64,000 nucleotides of DNA from Rhodospirillales bacterium (GCA_023898765.1 CP060238.1:1736001-1800000); one strand, 5' to 3'; shown: positions 24,540 through 34,141, counted from the stretch's first letter. The notes: generated by a model from the sequence alone, not told the origin. Program-made: numbers and translations.

Positions 24540-24742
24540 TCTGATCTTTTCTATTAAACCGCTCTGACGATTTTGACGCTCGTCGTTTTGCGCGCCTGAC
24601 GGGCAGGTTTCCGTATTCTCAGGCAAAGAACACCTCGACAAAACCTCCTTTGAAGAAAAACCTTGGCTTTTTACACCGTCAAATGGTTTAAATAGCCTCC
24701 ATGACAAAAGTGCAGCTTCAAACTGTTGAAGGCTCTCAGAAC

Positions 24743-26635
24743 ATGCAGAGTCAAACGCCTCTTCTGGACCGGATCAGCCTTCCGGCCGATTTGCACGGAT
24801 TTAACGATACGCAGCTCAAGCAGCTTGCGAATGAACTGCGCACGGAAACCATTGCAACCGTCTCCAAAACCGGCGGGCATCTGGGCGCGGGTCTTGGCGT
24901 CATTGAGCTCACCACGGCCATCCATGCCGTTTTTAACACGCCCGAAGACCGCCTGATCTGGGATGTCGGGCATCAATGCTATCCCCATAAAATCCTCACC
25001 GGGCGGCGCGAGCGCATCCATACATTGCGGCAGGGCGGCGGACTTTCCGGCTTTACCAAGCGCAGCGAAAGCGCTTATGACCCCTTCGGCGCAGGCCATA
25101 GCTCCACCTCTATTTCCGCAGGGCTGGGAATGGCCGCCGCGCGCGACCTGAGCGGCAAAACCAACAACATCATCGCCGTGATCGGGGACGGCGCCATGTC
25201 TGCCGGGATGGCTTACGAGGCCATGAACAATGCGGGCGCGGCCAAAAGCAAAATGATCGTCATTCTAAACGACAACAATATGTCGATTGCCCCGCCCGTC
25301 GGCGCGCTCAGCCGCCACCTGACAAAGATTGTGTCCTCCCGTCCCTATATCAGCGCGCGGGAAATGGGTAAAAAAATGACCGGAATGTTACCACCGCCCC
25401 TCCGCCATGCTGCCAAACGGGCGGAAGAAAGCGCCCGCATGGCGATGGGCAGCGGCACGCTCTTTGAAGAAATGGGATTTTACTATATCGGTCCGATCGA
25501 CGGGCACAATCTGGATCATCTGCTGCCCGTCCTGCGGAACGTACGCGATAACAAAAGCTCCGGCCCCGTCCTGATTCACGTCATCACCCAGAAGGGAAAA
25601 GGCTATCATCCGGCAGAAAATGCGGCGGACAAAATGCATGGGGTCGCTAAATTCGACATTGTTACCGGGAGTCAACATAAACCAAAATCCGCCCGCCTGC
25701 CTTACACCAAAGTCTTCGCCAAAGCCCTCATTCAGGAGGCCCGCAAAGACCCAAAAATCGTGGGAATCACGGCGGCGATGCCCGACGGCACGGGGCTGGA
25801 TTTATTCGGGGCGGAATTTCCAGGCCGCATGTTTGATGTCGGCATTGCCGAGCAGCACGCAGTGACCTTTGCCGCGGGGCTCGCCGCCGAAGGCTTTAAG
25901 CCTTTTGCGGCGATTTATTCAACCTTCCTGCAGCGCGCCTATGACCAGCTTGTGCATGATGTCGCCCTTCAGAATTTGCCGGTGCGCTTTGCCATTGACC
26001 GGGCCGGGCTGGTCGGGGCCGATGGCGCGACCCATGCGGGCAGTTTTGACACCGCCTATCTGGGCTGCTTGCCGAATATGGTTTTAATGGCCCCTTCGGA
26101 TGAAGCCGAACTGGTGCATATGGTGGCCACTGCCGCCGCTTATAATGACGGCCCGATCGCCTTCCGTTATCCGCGCGGCGAAGGAGTCGGTCTGGAACTG
26201 CCGGAACAGGCGGAAATTCTCAAGATCGGGAAAGGCCGCGTCGTTAAAGAAGGAAGCGATATCGCGCTGCTTTCTTACGGCACCCGCCTTGAGGAATGCA
26301 AAATGGCCGCCGAAATGCTGGAAGCCAAAGGCGCCTCCGTCACGATTGCCGATGCGCGTTTTGCCAAGCCTCTGGATGAAGATTTAATCCGCGCGCTGGC
26401 GAAAAACCACGAAACGCTCGTCACGATTGAAGAAGGATCTGTCGGCGGCTTTGGCAGTTTCGTGCTGGAATTTCTCTCCCGCGAGGGCCTTCTGGACTCT
26501 AAAAAGAATGGGGGAAACCTCAAAGTCCGCACGATGCACCTGCCCGATAAATTTCAGGATCATAACGCCCCCGAAAAACAATATGAACAGGCACAACTCA
26601 CCGCACGGGATATTGTGAAAACGATCCTCCAATAA
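24743..26635 (+). CDS. dxs: 1-deoxy-D-xylulose-5-phosphate synthase
   Basis: First enzyme of the MEP pathway, a thiamine-diphosphate transketolase joining pyruvate and glyceraldehyde-3-phosphate. Motifs: GHLGAGLGVIELT, DVGHQCYPHKILTGRR, GHSSTSISAGLGMAAARD, the ThDP motif GDGAMSAGMAYEAMNNAG, and catalytic Glu in VGIAEQHAVTFAAGLA. The ATG at 24743 (630 residues, MQSQTPLLDRI) matches alphaproteobacterial N-termini and has GAAGG ten bases upstream; the frame is also open from an ATG at 24701 without a ribosome site, which would add 14 residues. Confidence 0.95.
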   Translation: MQSQTPLLDRISLPADLHGFNDTQLKQLANELRTETIATVSKTGGHLGAGLGVIELTTAIHAVFNTPEDRLIWDVGHQCYPHKILTGRRERIHTLRQGGGLSGFTKRSESAYDPFGAGHSSTSISAGLGMAAARDLSGKTNNIIAVIGDGAMSAGMAYEAMNNAGAAKSKMIVILNDNNMSIAPPVGALSRHLTKIVSSRPYISAREMGKKMTGMLPPPLRHAAKRAEESARMAMGSGTLFEEMGFYYIGPIDGHNLDHLLPVLRNVRDNKSSGPVLIHVITQKGKGYHPAENAADKMHGVAKFDIVTGSQHKPKSARLPYTKVFAKALIQEARKDPKIVGITAAMPDGTGLDLFGAEFPGRMFDVGIAEQHAVTFAAGLAAEGFKPFAAIYSTFLQRAYDQLVHDVALQNLPVRFAIDRAGLVGADGATHAGSFDTAYLGCLPNMVLMAPSDEAELVHMVATAAAYNDGPIAFRYPRGEGVGLELPEQAEILKIGKGRVVKEGSDIALLSYGTRLEECKMAAEMLEAKGASVTIADARFAKPLDEDLIRALAKNHETLVTIEEGSVGGFGSFVLEFLSREGLLDSKKNGGNLKVRTMHLPDKFQDHNAPEKQYEQAQLTARDIVKTILQ

Positions 26636-26680
26636 CCGTCATTTCGAGAAGGCCGTCAGACCGACGTAAAAATCCAAAAC

Positions 26681-28546
26681 CTACCGCACAAACTCCAGAT
26701 CGCCGTCATAGACACTGAAATCTTCGCGCGCGGAATTTTCCATTTTTGTGAGAAACGGTTCGAGTCGATCCAGCGTCTCGCTATGCGCGCCAAAAAACTT
26801 GCCCATAAACTTTCCGAGTGCCACCTGTCCGCCAAGCATTTCGAGCAGTTGCTCTATCGGCCGTTGCGGCCTTGGAAGAACGACGATTTTCAGCTCGCTC
26901 CGGTCTTTCAGTCCCAGATCCCTGGCGGTATAATCCAGCGCATCGTCCAGGCCGCCCAGTTCATCTACCAGGCCGATTTCCTGCGCCTGCTGCCCTGTCC
27001 ATGCACGGCCTTTGGCAATTTTCCGAACCTCCGCTTTCGGCATTTTCCGTCCCTCCGATACGCGCGTCAGAAAGGCCTGATAGACGCTCTCGATCAGGGC
27101 GTTCATGCGCGTGCCTTCGCTATCGCTAAAGCCCCGGTTAAAAGACCACATCCCCGCATTTTTTCCCCAGCTGATATCGTCCCAGTGGACCCCGACTTTA
27201 TCCCAGACCCCCTGAAGGGAAAATTTCCCCATCACCACGCCGATGGACCCGGTCAGCGTCGCAGGCAGCGCGAAAATCCGGTCCGCATCCGCCGCGATCC
27301 AGTATCCGCCGGAGGCCGCCACCGGCCCCATTGAAACAATCACCTTTTTCCCTTTTTCCTTCGCCCGCACAATTTCACGGCGGATGGTTTCAGACGCGGT
27401 CGGGCTTCCGCCCGGCGAATTAATCCGCAGCACGATGGTTTTAATCTTTTTATCTTTTGCCGCTTCTTTGATGGCGGCGGAAATTTCGTCTGCGCCCGCC
27501 GTGCCTTCATGCGCTTCCGGCACAATCGCGCCGACAGCATACACGATGGCGATTTCTTCTTCGCCCCGCGCCAGAATTTTTGCCTGTTTGGATGCATGGT
27601 AATGGGAAAGCGAAACGAGGTCCGGTTTATCCTGATCTTTTTCGCCCGTAATTTTTTCCCGTGCCTGCGACATCAGGACATCGGCGTAATCCAGATGGTC
27701 AATCAGCCCCGCCTCCAGTGCCTCCGGCCCTGTCAGGATTCCCTGATCGATATATTTTTTAAGGGTTGCCGGCGCCATGTTCCGGTCTGCAGAAATTTCG
27801 GAAAGCATTTGTCCGGATAAACTTTTAACGATAGAGCCCAGCATTTCGCGGCTCGGCCCCGACATTTTTCTGGCCGTCATATTTTCCATCGCGCCTTTAT
27901 ATTCTTCCCGCTGGTAGAAATCGGGCCGGACCCCGATTTTGTCCAGCGCTGCGCGGGCATAAGGCATTTCAAACCCGATTCCCGCAATCGAAAGCATGCC
28001 CACAGGCTGCATCCAGATTTCATCAAACGCGGACGCCAGATAATAAACGCCGAGCCCGCTCCCGAAACCGTCATAGGACGTGGCGTAAATTTTGGCGAAC
28101 TTCCCGCTCGCCCGGAACCGCTTGATGGCGGCGCGCACTTCCTGAACATGCGCGGAAGAAAGCCCGCCGCCGGCCACACTGACCACCAGACCGTGAACGT
28201 CTTCATCTTCACGGGCGTTATCAAGGGCTTCCACAATGACGCGAACGGTCGGGCGGTGGAAAGGGAAAGGATCCGAAAGGCTAGGGCTTCGAGAGGTTTC
28301 GCCGAGCCCGTCTTTTAAATCCAGAAACAGGATCATCTCGCCCGGCAGAGACGGGGCCGATTGCCGGACGACCTTTGTGCTGATCACCGCGCCCGTAAAA
28401 GCGGAAAACAGGACAACCGCGCCGATAACCATGCAGCTCTTTTTTACCGCCTCCCAGATAATGACGGGCCAGTTCCAGCGCTTACGCCGGATTTCTTTGG
28501 TCCGGGGTTTCGGTTTGTAAAAAAGGGATCCGCGATTTAGGGACAT
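26681..28546 (-). CDS. sppA: Signal peptide peptidase SppA, 67 kDa type
   Basis: Inner-membrane serine/lysine protease that degrades cleaved signal peptides. The 621 residues match the long E. coli form (618), with one N-terminal membrane helix (about 35-58), two S49 domains, the catalytic Lys in REEYKGAMENMT and the nucleophile Ser in MGPVAASGGYWIAADADRI. The fragment of the dispersed repeat lies between its stop and dxs. Transcribed toward dxs, so convergent. Confidence 0.94.
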   Translation of the reverse strand: MSLNRGSLFYKPKPRTKEIRRKRWNWPVIIWEAVKKSCMVIGAVVLFSAFTGAVISTKVVRQSAPSLPGEMILFLDLKDGLGETSRSPSLSDPFPFHRPTVRVIVEALDNAREDEDVHGLVVSVAGGGLSSAHVQEVRAAIKRFRASGKFAKIYATSYDGFGSGLGVYYLASAFDEIWMQPVGMLSIAGIGFEMPYARAALDKIGVRPDFYQREEYKGAMENMTARKMSGPSREMLGSIVKSLSGQMLSEISADRNMAPATLKKYIDQGILTGPEALEAGLIDHLDYADVLMSQAREKITGEKDQDKPDLVSLSHYHASKQAKILARGEEEIAIVYAVGAIVPEAHEGTAGADEISAAIKEAAKDKKIKTIVLRINSPGGSPTASETIRREIVRAKEKGKKVIVSMGPVAASGGYWIAADADRIFALPATLTGSIGVVMGKFSLQGVWDKVGVHWDDISWGKNAGMWSFNRGFSDSEGTRMNALIESVYQAFLTRVSEGRKMPKAEVRKIAKGRAWTGQQAQEIGLVDELGGLDDALDYTARDLGLKDRSELKIVVLPRPQRPIEQLLEMLGGQVALGKFMGKFFGAHSETLDRLEPFLTKMENSAREDFSVYDGDLEFVR

Positions 28547-28607
28547 GAAGTTAGCCTTTCTTACTCTGAACGTCCTACTTTCATTAAAACAAGCAGATGA
28601 ATAGACA

Positions 28608-29369
28608 CTATAAATTTGCTTTATTTAAACTTTCTACATCCAATGCGTGCTCTTCTAAAATAGCTGCATTTTCCAGAAAACATCTGGCTACTTTGGATGA
28701 TAAATCCAAAACTTCTTGACCATTTCCTTTATCAACCCATGCGCCCGACATCATAACAGATACAGAAATTTCTGCCCCTTCTTTTAACATGGTTACAAGA
28801 ATTTTATTTATACGCTTGCTCGTTTGCTGAGACGAGCCAGGATTCCTATAATTTCCAAACCTGCGTTTTAAATTAACAGTCTCCCCGATATACATCGTTT
28901 CTTTTCGACTTTTTCGAATACGAAAACGATATAAAGCAGGCGTTTTTTTTACGTCAGGGAAAACTATGCGGCCTATTTTATCAAGCTGTACCTGCCCAAT
29001 AGGACACCACTCCATTCCCAAAGAACAGGTTACAATTTTATTTGTATCCCAAGAATGAAAAGAAGGTTCTGAAACATTACCTTCCCTTGCTTGATCAGAA
29101 GATTTGCGGGCACCTTTTATTTTGCCCGTTCTATCCTTTTTAAAAACAACCGTTTCATTGGGCAAATCAATATCACTTGTTATCCAACCTTCCTCTAACC
29201 AAGCAGAGCATTGCGGACTGTACTCTTGGTTTGCCCACCAAGCGTGATAATGCCTTGCGCTTTTTGGAAGCGACTGGCCAATGATTTTTTCAATCTCTGT
29301 AAAGTGTGCGTGCCAGACTTTTTGCTGTCTGTTTAATAAATGTTCCCGTAATGGCGCATATTTTCCCAT
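28608..29369 (-). CDS. GIY-YIG-like nuclease with N-terminal DUF7662-type domain
   Basis: 253 residues in two parts. The N-terminal ~65 residues (YAPLREHLLNRQ, EIEKIIGQSLPKSARHYHAW, WLEEGW) look like the small domain now called DUF7662. The C-terminal half has LYRFRIRKSRKETMYIGET, then NLKRRFGNYRN, matching the strand-strand-Arg-helix core of GIY-YIG nucleases; the first motif is altered from GIY to YRF. The gene is A/T-rich compared with neighbours, uses more rare codons and stands alone, which suggests horizontal acquisition. A role in cutting foreign or damaged DNA is possible but unproven. Confidence 0.65.
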   Translation of the reverse strand: MGKYAPLREHLLNRQQKVWHAHFTEIEKIIGQSLPKSARHYHAWWANQEYSPQCSAWLEEGWITSDIDLPNETVVFKKDRTGKIKGARKSSDQAREGNVSEPSFHSWDTNKIVTCSLGMEWCPIGQVQLDKIGRIVFPDVKKTPALYRFRIRKSRKETMYIGETVNLKRRFGNYRNPGSSQQTSKRINKILVTMLKEGAEISVSVMMSGAWVDKGNGQEVLDLSSKVARCFLENAAILEEHALDVESLNKANL

Positions 29370-29398
29370 TAAATAAAAACCTGCTCCTTATTTTTACC

Positions 29399-30484
29399 TT
29401 ACAAGCACTGCGCCTTATGGCGGAGATAGTGATCGGCAAGGACACACGCCATCATGGCTTCACAAACGGGCGTGCCGCGCAGGCCGACGCAAGGGTCATG
29501 TCGCCCCTTAGTAACAAGGTCGCAATTAGCACCATTTTTGTCGATCGTCTTTACGGGCATCAGGATCGAACTGGTGGGTTTAAATGCCACCCGCACGACG
29601 ATATCCTGCCCAGAAGATATCCCGCCGAGGATTCCACCTGCGTTATTGGACTGGAAGTCCGGTGCGCCGGCTTCCCCGGCGCGGATTTCGTCGGCGTTTT
29701 GCTCTCCGCCCCATTCGACCGCATCAAACCCCGCCCCGATTTCAACGGCTTTGGTGGCATTGATACTCATCATGGCTTTGGCCAGATCCGCATCCAGCTT
29801 GTCATAGACAGGCGCGCCCAATCCTGCGGGAATCCCCCGCGCGACCACTTCCACGACCGCCCCCGCGCTGGAGCCTTTTTTGCGCTGCGTTTCCAGATAA
29901 TCCTCCCAGACCGCAACGGCCTCCTGATCGGGGCACCAGAACGGATTTTGTTCCACCTGCGCCCAGTCCCAATTGTCCCGGTTGATTTTATGCGGACCCA
30001 CCTGCACCACGGCGCCACGAATAGACACATTGTCGCTAATAGCATTATTTAAGATTTTTCGGGCGATGGCGCCCGCAGCCACGCGCATGGCCGTTTCCCG
30101 CGCGGAAGAGCGCCCGCCGCCGCGATAATCGCGGATGCCGTATTTGGCCTCATAGGTGAAATCCGCATGGCCGGGGCGGAATTTGTCTTTGATCTCCCCG
30201 TAATCCTTTGATTTCTGGTCGACATTTTCGATCAAAAGGCCGATCGGCGTGCCTGTCGTTCGCCCTTCAAACACGCCGGAGATAATTTTCACCTCATCCG
30301 GTTCTTTGCGCTGGGTCGTGAACCTGCTCTGCCCCGGTTTCCGGCGGTCCAGAAAGGCCTGGATATCGGCTTCCGACAAGGCTATACGCGGCGGTACGCC
30401 GTCCACCACGCACCCGATGGCCGGGCCATGGCTCTCCCCGAAGCTTTGATATTGAAATAATGTGCCGAAACGATTACCAGACAT
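29399..30484 (-). CDS. aroC: Chorismate synthase
   Basis: Final shikimate-pathway step: EPSP to chorismate, using reduced FMN. The 361 residues (same length as E. coli) contain FGESHGPAIGCVVDGVPP, the RPGHADFTYEAKYGIRDYRGGGRSSARETAMRVAAGA stretch (here cited by its halves RPGHADF and GGRSSARET), and FKPTSSI near the C-terminus. The ATG at 30484 (MSGNRFG) is chosen over upstream ATG and GTG codons in the same frame because MSGN is the family N-terminus. Confidence 0.96.
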   Translation of the reverse strand: MSGNRFGTLFQYQSFGESHGPAIGCVVDGVPPRIALSEADIQAFLDRRKPGQSRFTTQRKEPDEVKIISGVFEGRTTGTPIGLLIENVDQKSKDYGEIKDKFRPGHADFTYEAKYGIRDYRGGGRSSARETAMRVAAGAIARKILNNAISDNVSIRGAVVQVGPHKINRDNWDWAQVEQNPFWCPDQEAVAVWEDYLETQRKKGSSAGAVVEVVARGIPAGLGAPVYDKLDADLAKAMMSINATKAVEIGAGFDAVEWGGEQNADEIRAGEAGAPDFQSNNAGGILGGISSGQDIVVRVAFKPTSSILMPVKTIDKNGANCDLVTKGRHDPCVGLRGTPVCEAMMACVLADHYLRHKAQCL

Positions 30485-30550
30485 ATGCTTTTTTACCATA
30501 CACGCCCGGAAGGGCACAGGGTTTTATTGTTGACGTAGTACACAAAAAAC

Positions 30551-30579
30551 TTGACATAAAAACTAACGTTACGTAAATG
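30551..30579 (+). promoter_or_regulatory. Promoter of the sigma-like gene
   Basis: TTGACA (30551-30556), 17 bases, TAAATG (30574-30579). The spacer contains AACGTTACGT, a small palindromic run. The start codon lies about 50 bases downstream. Confidence 0.5.
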
Positions 30580-30631
30580 TTTTTTTGTGTTTCGATCGTT
30601 ACAAAACTCAAAAACGATAAAAGAAGAAAGA

Positions 30632-31357
30632 ATGACAGATAGACTCCAGATGTCCTATGAAAATTGGGTTGAAAGCGGAAAAGTCTTTAACTCCCCGGCC
30701 CATAACGCCCTCGCTACGGAGCTTTTAAGGCTGACTGAACGGCTTGCGAACGGAAGATTTATCCGAAACACGCTGCTGCACGCAGAAGCTATCGGGGACG
30801 CAAATTTTGTCCTTGCTCAGGTTCTTAGAAATTATGCCCCTGAAAAAGGCAGCATGTTAACCCCCTTCGCCATATTTCGCATTAACGGCTCTTTTCAGGA
30901 CACCAGCCGGAGGCTGGATATATATGGAAGTACAATGCGCGATGCCATAGAGGCGTACAAAGAGTTAAGCGAGGAAAAGCTTGCATATTCCATCTTGCGC
31001 GAAAGGATGGAAAACGGTTTTACAAAAGAAACGGTAAGGGATGCCGAAGCGCTTGTTTATGCGGAAAACCAACCACCCCCTGCCGAGCATGTAGATAGAA
31101 GAGCGGACACAACACGCAGCGCCCACAGGAGCGCCCAAAGGATAGGCATACGTCAAATATTCATGAAAACGATCAATGCTCTGCCTGATCGCCAAAACCG
31201 GATCATGATGATGATGAAATGGGACGGAGAGAAAACCAAAGACATTGCAGCACATTTAAACTTATCAGCCCCTGCAACCTCCCTCAGGATGAAAGGTGCA
31301 CGCAATGACATGCGGGGATATCTGGAAAGGCGCGGTTTAACTTACGAGGCTTTTTAA
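30632..31357 (+). CDS. Sigma-70-family-like protein, divergent
   Basis: 241 residues. The C-terminal ~50 residues (INALPDRQNRIMMMM, KTKDIAAHLNLSAPATSLRM) fit sigma region 4 with its helix-turn-helix. A segment near residues 77-96 (LTPFAIFRINGSFQDTSRRL) resembles the FliA-type A-x-x-R-I-x-G-x-x-x-D sequence at the region 2/3 border. The classical region 2 core-binding helix is hard to see, so it may be a degenerate sigma factor or a regulator derived from one. The ATG at 30632 follows AAGAAGAAAG; the frame extends to a GTG at 30587. It has its own good promoter. Confidence 0.6.
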   Translation: MTDRLQMSYENWVESGKVFNSPAHNALATELLRLTERLANGRFIRNTLLHAEAIGDANFVLAQVLRNYAPEKGSMLTPFAIFRINGSFQDTSRRLDIYGSTMRDAIEAYKELSEEKLAYSILRERMENGFTKETVRDAEALVYAENQPPPAEHVDRRADTTRSAHRSAQRIGIRQIFMKTINALPDRQNRIMMMMKWDGEKTKDIAAHLNLSAPATSLRMKGARNDMRGYLERRGLTYEAF

Positions 31358-31393
31358 AAGATAAAGGCCCATAAACCGTACCCTTTTATGCCT

Positions 31394-32254
31394 TTAAGCC
31401 GCTTCGTCCCTGGGTTTTTTGGGTGCGATAGAGCTTAAAAGCTCGGCCGTTTCGGCGGCGCTGTCCACGCTGCACATGCCCACGGTGTGATACCCGCTAT
31501 CCACGTGCATGACTTCCCCCGTAACCCCGCTGCCCAGATCGGACAAAAGGAACAGGCCGCTGCGGCCCACATCTTCGATCGTGACGTTCCGGCGAAGCGG
31601 GCTGTTCAGTTCGTTCCATTTCAGGATATAGCGGAAATCGCCGATACCGCTGGCTGCCAGCGTTTTAATCGGACCGGCGGAAATTGCGTTCACACGGATA
31701 TTCCGGTCCCCCAGATCCGCCGCGAGATAGCGCACGGAGGCCTCCAGCGCCGCCTTGGCCACCCCCATCACATTATAATGCGGCATGACGCGCTCCGCGC
31801 CGTAATAGGTCAGGGTGAGAAGACTTCCGCCCTCCTTCATCAATTTGGCGGCCCGCTGCGCCACCGCCGTAAAGGAATAAACGGAAATATCCATTGTTTT
31901 CAGGAAATTATCGCGCGTTGTGTCCAGATACAGCCCGTCCAGTTCCCCTTTGTCGGAAAAAGCGATCGCATGCACGACAAAATCGAGCTGCCCCCATTTT
32001 TCTTCAATATTTTCAAAGGCTTCATCGACACTCTTCATATCGGTAACGTCGCAGGGCACCATGATGTCCGACCCGACGCTCTCCGCCAGCGGACAAACCC
32101 GCTTTTTCAGCGCGTCCCCCTGATACGTGAAGGCCAGATCTGCGCCCGCTTCATGGGCCGCCTGCGCAATCCCCCAGGCAATCGACCGTTCGTTCGCAAC
32201 GCCCATGACAAGTCCCCGCTTGCCTTCCAGCCAGTTTTTACCACCTTGTGCCAT
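31394..32254 (-). CDS. fabI: Enoyl-[acyl-carrier-protein] reductase (NADH)
   Basis: Reduces trans-2-enoyl-ACP in each fatty-acid elongation cycle. A short-chain dehydrogenase-like fold with the FabI-specific start GKRGLVMGVANERSIAWGIA, VHAIAFSDK, and the catalytic pair Tyr...Lys in YNVMGVAKAALEASVRY. The 286 residues are about 20 longer than E. coli FabI because of a C-terminal tail rich in Ala, Lys and Pro. Triclosan-type inhibitors act on this enzyme class. It is convergent with the sigma-like gene. Confidence 0.95.
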   Translation of the reverse strand: MAQGGKNWLEGKRGLVMGVANERSIAWGIAQAAHEAGADLAFTYQGDALKKRVCPLAESVGSDIMVPCDVTDMKSVDEAFENIEEKWGQLDFVVHAIAFSDKGELDGLYLDTTRDNFLKTMDISVYSFTAVAQRAAKLMKEGGSLLTLTYYGAERVMPHYNVMGVAKAALEASVRYLAADLGDRNIRVNAISAGPIKTLAASGIGDFRYILKWNELNSPLRRNVTIEDVGRSGLFLLSDLGSGVTGEVMHVDSGYHTVGMCSVDSAAETAELLSSIAPKKPRDEAA

Positions 32255-32442
32255 CGATATATAAATCCTCTGATTATACTGCGAGCGGACATCCTACACC
32301 TTTCCGCGCATCCGTCCAGTCTCCCTTACACTTAAAGATGCCTGCAAGTGCGTTTTTCCCCGTTTTTGCGCCCTGTCTTGAGATTCTGTTAACCTTAATT
32401 TCCTATACTTTAAGGCAAGAAAGGGGGGCTGCGGCCAAAATC

Positions 32443-34089
32443 ATGTCTTTGCAGATTGATAATGTCGAGCATGCCTGCAACCTGATTGCGCGGCAGATTC
32501 AAGACGTCTACACAGATTTGACGCTGCATTTTATCGTCCACACCAAAGGCCAGCTTAGGGAAAGCATTGCGCTCAGCGAACATGAGATCATCCGCCACCC
32601 CGCAGGAGATACAGGGCGGATGATTTTACAGCGCACCCTGGAAACGGATCACTCCTCCTTTTTAGGCATGGCCGTGGCCAGCCGGAAAACGATGCTCGGC
32701 TTTTCTTCCAAGGACAGTGTCCTGGCCCTTTTTAACATCAATATTGACGATTATGCGGATATCAGCGAAGCCAAAACGCATATTTATCACTTGGCCTGGC
32801 ACGCGATCGACCTCACGGAAATCCGGCAAAGGCCGGAACATCGCCGGAAATTCTACAACGGCCCCATGATTCCCAAACGCTCTCCCATCAATCTGGCCAA
32901 AGCCAATTTGCAGGCAGACGTGTTTGCCGCCGTCATGACCGGCCTGCACGGGAATGCGGGAACGATCAACACGCTAGCCCAGAGCCGCGGATGGAATTCG
33001 CTTGTTCCGATTGCGCACCAGCGCGCGGAAGACTTTCCTTTTATCATCGCGATGGAAGCCAGCGAATTTGTCTATTCCGAGCTGGAACGAAACAAAATCC
33101 CCCGCAGCAAATATGTGGAAACAGCCAAACAGATTTCTCTGGAAGTCGGCATCACCTTTGACGAAACAAGTATCCGCCAGTGGTGGTCTTTTGCGGAGCC
33201 CGCTCAGGATATGGCCTGGCGCGGACACAACGAGGAAGAAATTCTGGGGGCCGCTGTCTTTACAAGTGAAAATCCTTATGTCCGCGCCACGGGATATCTT
33301 GTCTCCGAAGTGACGGGAATCACGCCCCGCCGCCTGAGCGAAAAAGACGAAACCTATAACAGTTTCGCCAACCAGAAAAAAAACCAGATTCTGCACCGCG
33401 AGTTGATGGAACAGACCTTTGAAGGGGCCATTACGCTCGGGCTTCAGGAAGAAAGCGGACGGGCGCTTCTGAACGCAGCCAACATGCAGAACGAAAATCT
33501 GAGCGAAGGAAAAATTCTTGGCTGGTGCGCCAGCGCGCTCCAATCCGCAGCGCAGGCTTTCGAACAGGCCATCATGGCCGGCGTCCAGCCGGATAAAGCC
33601 GCCCGCCAGCATTTTGAAGGGGAAATTATGAAGGTCGACTGGAATTCCATCAAGGAACTCGGCGACAGCATTGTCGCGCAGCGCCGCAAGGGCTATGCCC
33701 TGACGATGGGGCATATTGCGGACATCTGCAGCGAAAACCCCTTTTTCGCGCCTGTTTTAAATTCCCTTCAGATCACGATGAACGATCCCGCCTATATCCA
33801 GAAACTCGAGGCCGCAAACGATCTGAGAATTCAGCCCGCGGCGCCGGCGCCAAAAGGCCCTGCCCCCAAAGGTCCCGCGCCGAAAGGACCGGCCCCTAAA
33901 GGTCCTGAGCTAAAAGGCCCCGCGCCGAAAGGACCGGCCCCGCAGGTGCCTGCCGTTTTTACGAACGCACCGGGCATTGGCGGCAATAAATCGCATATCA
34001 TCCGCCAGCGCATGCTCCAGCACCGGGAAATGCAGAAAAACCGGAAGGATAAGCAAAACCAGGATTCGGACGACACGACCAAGCGTTAA
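32443..34089 (+). CDS. Hypothetical protein with GPAPK repeat tract
   Basis: 548 residues from the ATG at 32443; an earlier ATG at 32338 would add 35 residues but lacks a ribosome site and crosses a promoter-like TATACT. The first ~460 residues are globular, helical and unrecognised (for example IAMEASEFVYSELERNKIPRS is typical). Near residues 467-500 comes a run of six to seven Gly-Pro-Ala-Pro-Lys units, then a charged C-terminal tail rich in Gln, Lys and Arg. No signal peptide at this start. A perfect-looking terminator follows. It could be a surface or scaffold protein, but nothing proves this. Confidence 0.6.
   Translation: MSLQIDNVEHACNLIARQIQDVYTDLTLHFIVHTKGQLRESIALSEHEIIRHPAGDTGRMILQRTLETDHSSFLGMAVASRKTMLGFSSKDSVLALFNINIDDYADISEAKTHIYHLAWHAIDLTEIRQRPEHRRKFYNGPMIPKRSPINLAKANLQADVFAAVMTGLHGNAGTINTLAQSRGWNSLVPIAHQRAEDFPFIIAMEASEFVYSELERNKIPRSKYVETAKQISLEVGITFDETSIRQWWSFAEPAQDMAWRGHNEEEILGAAVFTSENPYVRATGYLVSEVTGITPRRLSEKDETYNSFANQKKNQILHRELMEQTFEGAITLGLQEESGRALLNAANMQNENLSEGKILGWCASALQSAAQAFEQAIMAGVQPDKAARQHFEGEIMKVDWNSIKELGDSIVAQRRKGYALTMGHIADICSENPFFAPVLNSLQITMNDPAYIQKLEAANDLRIQPAAPAPKGPAPKGPAPKGPAPKGPELKGPAPKGPAPQVPAVFTNAPGIGGNKSHIIRQRMLQHREMQKNRKDKQNQDSDDTTKR
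33847..33942 (+). repeat. 15-base tandem repeats encoding GPAPK
   Basis: About six copies of a 15-base unit (Ala-Pro-Lys-Gly-Pro), with one diverged unit (GPELK). Codons differ between copies, so the array is not freshly duplicated. Confidence 0.85.
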
Positions 34090-34120
34090 AAAAGGCCGCC
34101 CTTAACAGGCAGCCTTTTTT
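34088..34120 (+). terminator. Rho-independent terminator
   Basis: A6 then GGC-c-GCC, loop CTTAACA, GGC-a-GCC and T6. It starts inside the stop codon region of the upstream gene. The A-tract on the other side lets it also serve leftward transcription from 34142. Confidence 0.85.
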
Positions 34121-34141
34121 CTTTCTTTTGATATCAACGCT

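Noticed and set aside
24701..24742. Upstream ATG of dxs
   Set aside because: In frame but without a ribosome site; alphaproteobacterial Dxs proteins align from the 24743 start.
33847..33942. CRISPR-like array
   Set aside because: The repeats are contiguous 15-base codon repeats with no spacers and lie in a coding frame.
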